A stretch of 10,712 nucleotides of DNA from JBFWQM01 sp050249455 (lineage in GTDB: Bacteria; Pseudomonadota; Alphaproteobacteria; MPNO01; VGEU01): assembly GCA_050249455.1 (NCBI GenBank), contig JBFWQM010000195.1, positions 1-10,712 of the forward strand, read 5' to 3'. The notes under the pieces are model-generated. The model was not told the DNA's origin. It did not search any database and was given only the letters and a program-made list of their open reading frames with translations. Shown here piece by piece: positions 1 through 6,567 of the stretch. Made by a program: the position numbers and the translations under genes. Positions within the stretch are counted from its first letter, which is position 1. Each line of letters starts with the position of its first letter.

Positions 1-22
1 TACACAACTTCGCCGTAGGCGA

Positions 23-37
23 TTGATCTTTCATCAA
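23..37. promoter_or_regulatory. Short inverted repeat in the mntP leader
   Basis: TTGAT at 23-27 and ATCAA at 33-37 form perfect 5-base arms around a 5-base centre, in the relatively AT-rich leader before mntP. It could be an operator half-site pair. TTGATC at 23-28 could also serve as a -35 element, but no good -10 hexamer lies at the right distance. Five-base arms occur often by chance, so the support is weak. I could not recognise the yybP-ykoY manganese riboswitch that precedes some mntP genes; the leader visible here is only 99 bases. Confidence 0.2.
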
Positions 38-99
38 GATTCGACGATCTAGAGTGTGTCGGGCGCACCGTATCGACTCGCGCCCAGTGGAGTTCCCGC

Positions 100-663
100 G
101 TGACCATCGCCACCTCCGTCGCCCTCGGCGTCAGCCTCTCGATCGACTCGTTCGCCGCCGCGCTCGGCAAGGGCGCCGGTCGGCAGCGCATCAGCGTCGC
201 GCGCGTGTTCGGCATCGCGGCGTGCTTCGGGCTGGTGGAGGGCGCGATCATGGCGGCGGGCTGGCTGTCGGGGGCGCTGGTCAACCACCTGCTGCTCGGG
301 CCGTTCGTCAGCTCGGTCGACCACTGGATCGCGTTCGCGCTGCTGGCGCTGATCGGCTTCAAGATGGTGCGCGAGGGGCTGTCGAATGACCCCGCCGCGC
401 CGCGCGGCCACGGCCGCCTGGTGGCGACCGCGGTCGCCACCTCGATCGACGCGGCGGCGGTCGGCTTCACCCTGCCGTTCGCCGGCATCCCGCTGGTCGA
501 GGCGACGGCGGTGGTGGCGCTGAGCACGTTCGTGCTGGCGGTGGCGGGCGCCTGGCTCGGCCGCATCGCCGGGCCGCTGCTCGGCCGCCGTGCCGAGATC
601 CTCGGCGGCGTCGTCCTCCTGGCGGTCGGGGCGAAGATCCTGGCCGAGCACCTGGCGGCGTAG
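100..663 (+). CDS. mntP: Manganese efflux pump MntP
   Basis: This is a small inner-membrane protein of 187 residues that exports Mn2+ and so protects against manganese overload. It matches the MntP (former DUF204/YebN) family along its whole length, and E. coli MntP is 188 residues. Six hydrophobic segments are arranged as two related three-helix halves. The helix-1 motif has D16 (SIDSFAA, 14-20) followed by LGKGA. Other family landmarks are E47, DHWIAF at 74-79, the second-half motif ATSIDAAAVG with D117, and AEILGG at 165-170 near the C-terminus. The two aspartates D16 and D117 correspond to acidic membrane residues needed for transport in the family. The start is the GTG at 100, preceded by GTGGAG at 87-92. 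The gene appears to stand alone: a terminator-like hairpin follows, and the next gene belongs to a catabolic block. Confidence 0.93.
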   Translation: MTIATSVALGVSLSIDSFAAALGKGAGRQRISVARVFGIAACFGLVEGAIMAAGWLSGALVNHLLLGPFVSSVDHWIAFALLALIGFKMVREGLSNDPAAPRGHGRLVATAVATSIDAAAVGFTLPFAGIPLVEATAVVALSTFVLAVAGAWLGRIAGPLLGRRAEILGGVVLLAVGAKILAEHLAA

Positions 664-669
664 CGACGC

Positions 670-690
670 ACCCGGACCGCAGCCGGGTTT
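670..690 (+). terminator. Terminator-like hairpin after mntP
   Basis: ACCCGG (670-675) and CCGGGT (683-688) form a perfect 6 bp stem around a 7-base loop, and the 3' arm runs into TTTA. It starts 7 bases after the mntP stop. The stem is GC-rich but short and the U tract has only three T residues, so intrinsic termination would be weak. The position fits a boundary between mntP and the oxygenase genes. Confidence 0.4.
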
Positions 691-709
691 ACCGCCCGCG
701 CCGCAACGG

Positions 710-729
710 GCATCATCGACGGATGATGC
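710..729. promoter_or_regulatory. Perfect inverted repeat before the oxygenase start
   Basis: GCATCATC (710-717) and GATGATGC (722-729) are perfect reverse complements of 8 bases separated by GACG. The element ends 4 bases before the AAGGG ribosome-binding site (733-737) of the oxygenase alpha subunit and covers two upstream in-frame ATG codons (723 and 726). As DNA it has the 20 bp size of a dimeric repressor or activator operator. As RNA it would be a hairpin with a four-base loop that would disfavour initiation at 723 or 726. No regulator gene is visible nearby, so its binding partner is unknown. Confidence 0.45.
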
Positions 730-732
730 ATG

Positions 733-737
733 AAGGG
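733..737 (+). promoter_or_regulatory. Ribosome-binding site deciding the oxygenase alpha start
   Basis: AAGGG sits 6 bases before the ATG at 744 and lies downstream of the in-frame ATGs at 723 and 726, which have no comparable Shine-Dalgarno sequence. It therefore favours 744 as the true start and shortens the longest reading frame by seven residues. Confidence 0.6.
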
Positions 738-743
738 CAGGCG

Positions 744-2015
744 ATGGGACACGACCCCTACATCATCGACGACCGCGAGCGGAAGACGTTCCGCCTCAAC
801 CGATCGGTGCTGGTCGACCCCGACATCCTAGACCGCGAGCGCCGCCAGGTGTTCGACAAGTCGTGGATCTATGTCGGCCACGAGTCCGAGGTCGCGAAGC
901 CGGGCGACTTCCAGTCGCGCTGGGTCGCCGGCCGGCCGGTGATCTTCTGCCGCGGCACCGACGGCACGGTGCGTTGCTTCCTCAACACCTGCCGGCACCG
1001 CGCCGCCGTGGTGTGCCGCGAGCGGCACGGCAACGCCAACCGGCTGGTCTGCGTCTATCACGGCTGGTCCTACGACATCGACGGCAACCTGGTGCGCGTG
1101 CCGGGGCGCGAGCACTACGGGCCGGAATTCAAGGAGGCCGACTTCGGCCTGACCCCCGTGCCGCGGCTGGAGGCCTACAAGGGCTTCTGGTTCGCCGCGT
1201 TCGACCACGCCGTCGATGCGCTGCACGACTACCTGGCTGATGCGCGCGAATACCTCGACCTGGTGGTCGACCAGTCGCCGACCGGCGAGATGGAGATCGT
1301 CGCCGGCACCCAGGAATACGACATCAAGGCCAACTGGAAGCTCCTGGTCGAGAACAGCTTCGACGACTACCACCTGATCGCGACCCACTCGACCTACCTG
1401 GAATACATGCGCGATTCCGGGGTCAACGTGGCGCTGCAGAAGGGCCTGCTGATGCCGGCGCACGGCATCGGCAAGGCGCTCGGCAACGGCCACGCGGTGG
1501 TCGACAATACCAACTACCGCGGCCGCCCGGTCGCCGCCTGGATTCCGCTCTACGGCGAGGACGCGAAGGCCGAGATCGCGCAGATCCGCGCCGAACTGGT
1601 GGCGCGGCTGGGCGAGGCGCGGGCACGCCGGGTCGCCGACACCAACAGGAACCTGGTCGTGTTCCCCAACCTGGTGATCAACGACGGCTCTTCGGTGACG
1701 GTGCGGACGTTCTGGCCGGTCGCCGCCGACCGCATGCGGGTCACCGCCTGGGCGCTGGGGCCGAAGGGCGAGTCGGAGACCGCGCGGGCGCGCCGGCTCG
1801 ACTCGTTCCTCACCTTCTACGGCCCTGGCGGGCTCGCAACGCCGGACGACGTGGAGGCGCTGGAGATCGTGCAGCAGGGCCTGCAGACCTGGCGCGAGGT
1901 GCCGTGGTCGGAGATGTCGCGCGGCATGCACAAGGACGGCGAGCAGCTCAACACCGACGAGATCCACCTGCGCGCGTTCTGGCGGCGGTGGAACGAGCTG
2001 ATGACGGCGGCCTGA
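744..2015 (+). CDS. Rieske ring-hydroxylating oxygenase, alpha (catalytic) subunit
   Basis: This is the large subunit of a Rieske non-heme iron oxygenase, which activates O2 to hydroxylate an aromatic or related ring using electrons delivered by a reductase. It has 423 residues from the ATG at 744 (AAGGG at 733-737); the longest frame begins at 723. The N-terminal Rieske domain has C83-x-H85, 17 residues, then C103-x2-H106 for the [2Fe-2S] cluster. The catalytic domain has NWK at 197-199 and then D207-x2-H210-x4-H215, the bridging aspartate and two iron-ligating histidines. D368 or D369 (PDD) is the likely third ligand. The length of 420-460 residues is normal for the family. The stop is one base from the start of the beta subunit. 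No ferredoxin or reductase gene follows, so electrons must come from a system encoded elsewhere. The substrate cannot be read from sequence; aromatic acids such as benzoate-type compounds are a guess. Confidence 0.93.
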   Translation: MGHDPYIIDDRERKTFRLNRSVLVDPDILDRERRQVFDKSWIYVGHESEVAKPGDFQSRWVAGRPVIFCRGTDGTVRCFLNTCRHRAAVVCRERHGNANRLVCVYHGWSYDIDGNLVRVPGREHYGPEFKEADFGLTPVPRLEAYKGFWFAAFDHAVDALHDYLADAREYLDLVVDQSPTGEMEIVAGTQEYDIKANWKLLVENSFDDYHLIATHSTYLEYMRDSGVNVALQKGLLMPAHGIGKALGNGHAVVDNTNYRGRPVAAWIPLYGEDAKAEIAQIRAELVARLGEARARRVADTNRNLVVFPNLVINDGSSVTVRTFWPVAADRMRVTAWALGPKGESETARARRLDSFLTFYGPGGLATPDDVEALEIVQQGLQTWREVPWSEMSRGMHKDGEQLNTDEIHLRAFWRRWNELMTAA

Positions 2016-2016
2016 G

Positions 2017-2508
2017 ATGGACGCGAACACCGTCACCCGCGCCGAGGTCGAGGACTTCCTGTTCCACGAGGCCGCGCTGCTCGACGACTGGATGCTCGAC
2101 GAGTGGCTCGGGCTGCTGACGCCGGACGCCTGCTACTACGTGCCGTCGAACGACGCGCCGGAGGGCAGCCACCGCGACACGCTGTTCACCATCGCCGACA
2201 ACATCGACCGCATCCGCGGCCGGGTGAAGCGGCTGAAGAGCCGTGAGGCGCATGCCGAGTTCCCGCATTCGCGCACCCGCCGGCTGGTCGGCAACGTCCG
2301 CATCCTCGGCCGCGACGCGGGCCACGTCGACGTCGCCGCCAACTTCGTCATCTACCGGTTCCGGCGCGACGAGCGGATCGGCGAATATGTCGGCCACTAC
2401 CGCTTCCGCCTCGCGGTGACGGCGGACGGCTTGCGCATCGCCGAACGCCGCGCGATCCTCGACGCGGAGGAGCTGGGGCGGCTGGGGTCGGTCAGCTTCA
2501 TCCTGTGA
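2017..2508 (+). CDS. Ring-hydroxylating oxygenase, beta subunit
   Basis: This is the small structural subunit of the oxygenase, 163 residues with the cone-shaped NTF2/SnoaL-like fold that forms the alpha3beta3 hexamer. Family landmarks are the N-terminal helix VEDFLFHEAALLDDWMLDEWL (11-31), Y40/Y41-VP, the H84-SRTRRLVGNV segment (84-94), a central YRFRRDE (113-119) and the C-terminal RRAILDAEEL-x3-G-x-S segment (144-160). It starts one base after the alpha stop, with no strong ribosome-binding site of its own, so translational coupling to the alpha subunit is likely. The beta subunit usually has no catalytic residues but can influence substrate range. The short length (family about 160-190) is normal. 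Confidence 0.92.
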   Translation: MDANTVTRAEVEDFLFHEAALLDDWMLDEWLGLLTPDACYYVPSNDAPEGSHRDTLFTIADNIDRIRGRVKRLKSREAHAEFPHSRTRRLVGNVRILGRDAGHVDVAANFVIYRFRRDERIGEYVGHYRFRLAVTADGLRIAERRAILDAEELGRLGSVSFIL

Positions 2509-2512
2509 CGCC

Positions 2513-2533
2513 GGGCGCATCCGAGGTGCGCCC
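2513..2533. repeat. Hairpin 1 in the gap between oxygenase and hydrolase
   Basis: GGGCGCA (2513-2519) and TGCGCCC (2527-2533) pair perfectly over 7 bp around a 7-base loop, 4 bases after the beta-subunit stop. CTAAATT follows, which is AT-rich but not a U tract. It could be a weak terminator, a pause site or an mRNA-stabilising hairpin at the end of the oxygenase message. Confidence 0.4.
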
Positions 2534-2554
2534 CTAAATTCCGGCGTCGCCCAG

Positions 2555-2575
2555 GGGCGGGTCTCAGGCCCGCCC
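2555..2575. repeat. Hairpin 2 in the gap between oxygenase and hydrolase
   Basis: GGGCGGG (2555-2561) and CCCGCCC (2569-2575) pair perfectly over 7 bp around a 7-base loop. It has the same dimensions as the hairpin 21 bases upstream but a different stem sequence. GTCCATCC follows, with no U tract, so it is not a standard intrinsic terminator. It ends 35 bases before the hydrolase start. Confidence 0.4.
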
Positions 2576-2610
2576 GTCCATCCGCACCCCGTCGGCCGAA
2601 AGGTACGCAC

Positions 2611-3495
2611 ATGCCCCTGATGGACGGCTTCGTGACGCGCGACGTGCAGGCGGGCAGCGTGAAGATCCGCGCCGCCATCGGCGGCAGCGGGCCGCCGGTG
2701 CTGCTGCTGCACGGCTATCCGCAGACGCACGCGATCTGGCACAAGGTGGCGCCGCGGCTGGCGCAGAGATACACCGTCGTCGCCACCGACCTGCGCGGCT
2801 ACGGCGACAGCGGCAAGCCGGAGACGACGCCGAACCACCTGCCGTACTCCAAGCGCGAGATGGCGCAGGACCAGGTCGAGGTCATGCGCATCCTCGGCTT
2901 CGACCGCTTCTTCCTGGTCGGCCACGACCGCGGCGGGCGGGTGGCGCACCGCCTCGCGCTCGACCACCCGGACGCGGTCCGGGCGATGTGCGTGCTCGAC
3001 ATCGCGCCGACGTACCACATGTACAAGTCGACCGACATGGAGTTCGCCACCGCCTACTACCACTGGTTCTTCCTGATTCAGGCGGGCGGGCTGCCGGAGA
3101 TGCTGATCGGCAAGGACCCGGAAGGCTACCTGCGCTTCATGTTCGGGCGCAGCCCGCGCGGGCTCGACACCTTCGCGCCCGAGTCGCTCGCCGAGTACAT
3201 CCGCTGCTTCACGCCCGAGACGGTGCACGCGAGCTGCGAGGACTACCGCGCCTCGGCCTCGATCGACCTGGCGCACGACGAGACGGACATGGGCCGCAAG
3301 GTGACGGCGCCGCTCCTCGTCCTGTGGGGGCGGTTCGGCGTGATCGAGCGCTGCTTCGACGCGCTGGCGGCGTGGCGCGAGCGGGCGGCCGACGTGTCCG
3401 GCCACGCCGTGGACAGCGGCCACTACATCCCGGAGGAGGCGCCGGGCCCCCTGTGCGACGCGCTGGAGCCGTTCTTCGCCGCGCACGGCGGCTAG
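2611..3495 (+). CDS. Alpha/beta hydrolase, fluoroacetate (haloacetate) dehalogenase-like
   Basis: This is a 294-residue alpha/beta-hydrolase of the haloacetate dehalogenase type (EC 3.8.1.3), which displaces halide from a 2-haloacid through an aspartyl ester and releases glycolate. Matching the published residues of R. palustris FAcD (D110, R111, R114, D134, H155, W156, Y219, H280), I find D106 in GHDRGGR, R107 and R110 (carboxylate binding), D130 in VLDIAPT, H151-W152 and Y212 (halide pocket), and H271 in SGHY. The oxyanion HG is at 34-35. The spacing is shifted by a constant 4 residues up to W152. The Asp nucleophile argues against an ordinary esterase; epoxide hydrolases share it but lack the HW/Y halide set. 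ATG at 2611 follows AAAGG (2599-2603). Neighbours are a ring oxygenase and an organic-acid-type transporter. Family confidence is high, but activity on C-F rather than C-Cl is not established. Confidence 0.85.
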   Translation: MPLMDGFVTRDVQAGSVKIRAAIGGSGPPVLLLHGYPQTHAIWHKVAPRLAQRYTVVATDLRGYGDSGKPETTPNHLPYSKREMAQDQVEVMRILGFDRFFLVGHDRGGRVAHRLALDHPDAVRAMCVLDIAPTYHMYKSTDMEFATAYYHWFFLIQAGGLPEMLIGKDPEGYLRFMFGRSPRGLDTFAPESLAEYIRCFTPETVHASCEDYRASASIDLAHDETDMGRKVTAPLLVLWGRFGVIERCFDALAAWRERAADVSGHAVDSGHYIPEEAPGPLCDALEPFFAAHGG

Positions 3496-3506
3496 CCAGA
3501 AAAGGG

Positions 3507-3536
3507 TTGCGGTCCGCGCGCGGCTGCGGATAGGTA
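3507..3536 (+). promoter_or_regulatory. Weak promoter candidate before the TAXI gene
   Basis: TTGCGG (3507-3512) and TAGGTA (3531-3536) lie 18 bases apart in the 69-base gap before the binding-protein gene. The match to a sigma-70-type promoter is poor, especially at the second hexamer. It is listed only because the transporter genes may have their own start, separate from the hydrolase. Confidence 0.2.
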
Positions 3537-3564
3537 CCCCCAACGATAACGCTGGGAGGTCCTT

Positions 3565-4575
3565 ATGCTCGCATTGAGACCGCGCGCGGCCGGCGCCGCG
3601 ATTGCCTTCGCCGTGTCCCTTTCCGCGGCGACCGCCGCCCTGGCGCAGGGCCAGCGGATGGAGATCGCGACCCTGCCCACCGGCTCGGTCGCCAACAGCG
3701 CCGGCACCGCGATCGCCGCGCTCTTGTCGCAGAAGCTCAACTGGACGGTGCTCGCGACGCCCTATGCCGGGCAGCAGGTGCTGATCCCGATGGTCAACCG
3801 CGGCGAGGCGGCGATGACCCTGATCAACGTCGGCGATTCCGACCAGGCCTATCGCGGCGTGCAGCCGTTCTATAAGGAGGCGCACAAGAACCTGCGCCTG
3901 ATCAGCGTCGGCTACGAGAACCGCTCCATCGTGCTCACCACCGTGAAGGCCGGCATCAAGTCGATGGCCGAGCTCAAGGGCAAGCGCGTCACCGGCGTGT
4001 TCTCGGCGCACCAGACCTGCAAGGACCTGGCCGACGCCGCCTTCGCCAACGCCGGTCTCAAGTGGGACGACGTGCGCGTCGTGCCGGTGACCAGCGCGGT
4101 GACCGGCGTGCAGGCGGTCGGCGAGGGCCGGGCGCAGGTGACGTCGTGCGCCGCGGTCGGCATGGGCGCGGTGCGCGAGGTCAACGCGCGCGACCCGGTT
4201 CGGTTCGTGTCGATCGACCCGGACCCGGCGGCGATGAAGCGTGCGCGCGACATCTTCCCCGGCCTGCGCCCGATCACGATGAAGGCGGGCTCGGCCGAGG
4301 GCGTGGTCGATGACACGGTGATCTTCGGCTACGACTTCTACCTGGTCGGCCACAAGGGCCTCGCCGACGACGTCGTCGAGACGATCGTCAAGACGCTCCA
4401 CGACAACGTGCCCGACCTGGTGCAGGCCAACCGCCTGTTCGCCACCTGGAAGCCGGAGCGGATGGGCGATCCCGACGTGACGCTGCCCTACCACCCCGGC
4501 GCCATCAAGTACTTCAAGTCCACGAATGCGTGGACCGCCGAAAACGACAAGACCCAGAAGGCGCTGACCAACTAG
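3565..4575 (+). CDS. TAXI-family TRAP transporter solute-binding protein
   Basis: This is a periplasmic substrate-capture protein of a tripartite ATP-independent periplasmic (TRAP) transporter, of the TAXI (TRAP-associated extracytoplasmic immunogenic) type, which hands its ligand to a sodium-driven permease. It has 336 residues with a signal peptide: positively charged MLALRPR, a hydrophobic stretch at about 8-24, and a cleavage motif ALA (25-27) before Q28. The mature N-terminus shows the TAXI pattern of a beta strand, then PTGSVANSAGTAIAALLS (38-55), then YAGQQVLIPMVNRGEAAM and an NVGD turn (88-91). The C-terminal HPGAIKYFKSTNAW is also typical. It starts at ATG 3565 behind an excellent GGGAGG (3554-3559). 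The permease gene follows after 9 bases, so the two are co-transcribed. TAXI ligands are poorly known (glutamate and other organic acids in studied cases). The adjacent oxygenase and dehalogenase suggest a related, possibly halogenated, acid. Confidence 0.9.
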   Translation: MLALRPRAAGAAIAFAVSLSAATAALAQGQRMEIATLPTGSVANSAGTAIAALLSQKLNWTVLATPYAGQQVLIPMVNRGEAAMTLINVGDSDQAYRGVQPFYKEAHKNLRLISVGYENRSIVLTTVKAGIKSMAELKGKRVTGVFSAHQTCKDLADAAFANAGLKWDDVRVVPVTSAVTGVQAVGEGRAQVTSCAAVGMGAVREVNARDPVRFVSIDPDPAAMKRARDIFPGLRPITMKAGSAEGVVDDTVIFGYDFYLVGHKGLADDVVETIVKTLHDNVPDLVQANRLFATWKPERMGDPDVTLPYHPGAIKYFKSTNAWTAENDKTQKALTN

Positions 4576-4584
4576 CGCCGCGCC

Positions 4585-6567
4585 GTGACGACCGACCTCG
4601 AGCAGCAGGCGATCGCCGCCGGCGGCGAGGCGCAGTTCCGCGCCGTCGGCGGAACCATGCGCGTCGTCGCGCGGGCGGCGCTGATCCTGCTGCCGACGGT
4701 CGGCGTCCTCCACGCGCTGCACGTCCCGTCCTATCTCGGCTGGGCGGTGTGGACCGAGCAGGTGTCGTTCCTCGTCCTCGGCCTCACGCTGCTCGGCACG
4801 TTCCTGACGGTGCCGGCGCGCCGGCTGCCGCGCGGCGTGCCGGCCGGCGCGCCGCCGTGGATCGACGTCGCGTTCGGCGTGGCCGGCCTTGCGCTGTGCG
4901 TGGTGACCGGCTGGAACTACGAGACGCTGATCTCCTCCGGCTACGGCGGGTTCGCGGCGGGCGAATGGTCGAAGGTGCTGGCGGCGCTGGCGACGCTTCT
5001 CCTGGTGCTGGAGGCGACGCGGCGGCTGACCGGCTGGCCGCTGGTCATCCTGGTGGCAGGCTTCACCGCCTATGCGACGGTGGCCGGGCTGATGCCGGGC
5101 ATCCTGACCGGCCGGTCGGTCAAGCTCGACGTGCTGTTCATCTATCTCCACGTCGATACCGCGGGCATCGTCGGCGCGCCGATCGCGGTGGTGATCCAGA
5201 CCGTGCTGTCCTACATCCTGTTCGGGTCGGTGCTGTTCGGGCTGGGCGGCGGCGCGATGTTCACCGATCTCGCGCTCGCCGTGATGGGCCGCTACCGCGG
5301 CGGCTCCGCGAAAGCGTCCGTCGTCGCCTCGTCGCTGTTCGGCACCGTGTCGGGCAGCGCGGTGGCCAACGTGGTGACCACCGGCATCGTCACCATCCCG
5401 ATGATGAAGCGCGGCGGCTTCAAGCCGCACCAGGCCGGCGCGGTGGAGGCGGTGGCGTCGACCGGCGGCCAGCTGATGCCGCCGATCATGGGCGCGGCGG
5501 CGTTCATCATGGCCGACTACCTGAACCTGCGCTATGCGGAGGTCGCGCTCGCCGCGCTGATCCCGGCCGTCCTCTACTACACGGCGCTGTTCATCCAGAT
5601 CGACTTCGCGGCGCGCAAGGCCGGGCTGATGCCGCTGTCGCGTGAGGAGCGGCCGTCGCTGGTGCTGACCCTGGCGCGCTACTGGCAGTTCCTGCTGCCG
5701 CTGTTCGTGTTGATCTACGTGCTCTTCTTCACCGGCCAGCCGCCGGAGATCGCGGCGATCCTGGCGACGGCGGCGACATTCGCCGCCGCAGCGCTGAAGG
5801 CGGACTCGCGCGCCAAGCTGGCGCGGACCGTCGACCTGTTCGCCGACACCGGCAAGAGCCTGCTGGACCTCGTCGTCATCACCGCCTCCGCCGGCATGAT
5901 CATCGGCATCCTGTCGACCACCGGCCTCGGCTTCTCGATCGGCCTCGCCATCCTGCGGATGAGCGGGGAGGGCGTGGTGATCCTCCTCCTGCTCGCCGCG
6001 CTGATGGCGCTGGTGCTCGGCATGGGGATGCCGACCACGGCGGTCTACATCCTGATGGCCTCGCTGATCGCCCCGGCGCTGGTCAAGGCGGGGATCGGCG
6101 AGATCAACGCGCACTTGTTCGTGCTCTACTACGGCGTGCTCTCGATGATCACGCCGCCGGTCTGCTTCGCCTCGTTCGCCGCCGCCTCGATCGCCGGCGC
6201 CGGCTACATGCGCACCGGGCTGGAGGCGATGAAGCTCGGCTTCGTGGTGTTCCTGGTGCCATTCCTGTTCGTGTTCTCGCCCGAGCTCGTGCTGCAGTCC
6301 GACGATGCGGTGGCGACCATCCGCGCCGTCGCGACCGGGCTGGCCGGCTGCGTCTTCGTCGCCGCGGCGTTCGAGGGCTACCTGATCGGCCGGCTCGGCA
6401 TCGCGGCGCGCGCCGTCGCCGGGCTGGCGGGGGTGGCGCTGATGATCCCGGACAGCGGCGCCTGGGCCGGCCTGTTCTCAGGCCGCACCGACCTGTTCGG
6501 CTTCGTCCTGGCGGGCCTGCTGGTCGCGGTCCTGCTGGTCCGGCGGCGGCGGGCGCCGGCGGCCTAG
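4585..6567 (+). CDS. TRAP transporter fused permease (DctQ-DctM fusion)
   Basis: This is the inner-membrane component that moves the ligand delivered by the preceding TAXI protein. It has 660 residues, the size of fused TRAP permeases in which the small Q and large M subunits are one chain. The N-terminal third (about 28-165) holds the Q-like helices, with EATRRLTGWPL at 143-153. The M-like part has GSAVANVVTTGIVTIPMMKR (257-276), GGQLMPPIMGAAAF (294-307) and GMGMPTTAVYI (479-489), all recognisable TRAP motifs. Many further hydrophobic segments continue to the C-terminus, which ends in an RRRR tail. The GTG at 4585 comes 9 bases after the binding-protein stop without a clear ribosome-binding site; an in-frame ATG at 4657 is an alternative start. 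The stop codon shares CTAG with the stop of the gene on the opposite strand. Confidence 0.92.
   Translation: MTTDLEQQAIAAGGEAQFRAVGGTMRVVARAALILLPTVGVLHALHVPSYLGWAVWTEQVSFLVLGLTLLGTFLTVPARRLPRGVPAGAPPWIDVAFGVAGLALCVVTGWNYETLISSGYGGFAAGEWSKVLAALATLLLVLEATRRLTGWPLVILVAGFTAYATVAGLMPGILTGRSVKLDVLFIYLHVDTAGIVGAPIAVVIQTVLSYILFGSVLFGLGGGAMFTDLALAVMGRYRGGSAKASVVASSLFGTVSGSAVANVVTTGIVTIPMMKRGGFKPHQAGAVEAVASTGGQLMPPIMGAAAFIMADYLNLRYAEVALAALIPAVLYYTALFIQIDFAARKAGLMPLSREERPSLVLTLARYWQFLLPLFVLIYVLFFTGQPPEIAAILATAATFAAAALKADSRAKLARTVDLFADTGKSLLDLVVITASAGMIIGILSTTGLGFSIGLAILRMSGEGVVILLLLAALMALVLGMGMPTTAVYILMASLIAPALVKAGIGEINAHLFVLYYGVLSMITPPVCFASFAAASIAGAGYMRTGLEAMKLGFVVFLVPFLFVFSPELVLQSDDAVATIRAVATGLAGCVFVAAAFEGYLIGRLGIAARAVAGLAGVALMIPDSGAWAGLFSGRTDLFGFVLAGLLVAVLLVRRRRAPAA

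Noticed and set aside
723..743. Upstream in-frame ATGs as the start of the oxygenase alpha subunit
   Set aside because: They lie inside an 8+8 inverted repeat and have no Shine-Dalgarno sequence, while 744 has AAGGG 6 bases upstream.
711..771. Direct repeat CATCATCGACG at 711-721 and 761-771
   Set aside because: The second copy encodes I-I-D-D in the oxygenase and is explained by coding; the first is part of the inverted repeat. A paired regulatory role is not supported.
771..840. Repeated GACCGCGAGC at 771-780 and 831-840
   Set aside because: Both encode D-R-E-R in the oxygenase alpha subunit; a codon-level coincidence.
828..2036. 402-codon antisense frame opposite the oxygenase alpha subunit
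   Set aside because: Low-complexity Arg/His/Val composition, no ribosome-binding site, and full overlap with a gene having intact Rieske and iron ligands.
1948..6114. Antisense open frame of nearly 1,400 codons opposite the oxygenase, hydrolase and TRAP genes
   Set aside because: It is extremely rich in His, Arg, Asp, Gln and Ala with no domain pattern, as expected from GC-rich DNA where the antisense frame lacks stops. The + strand frames carry clear families with motifs.
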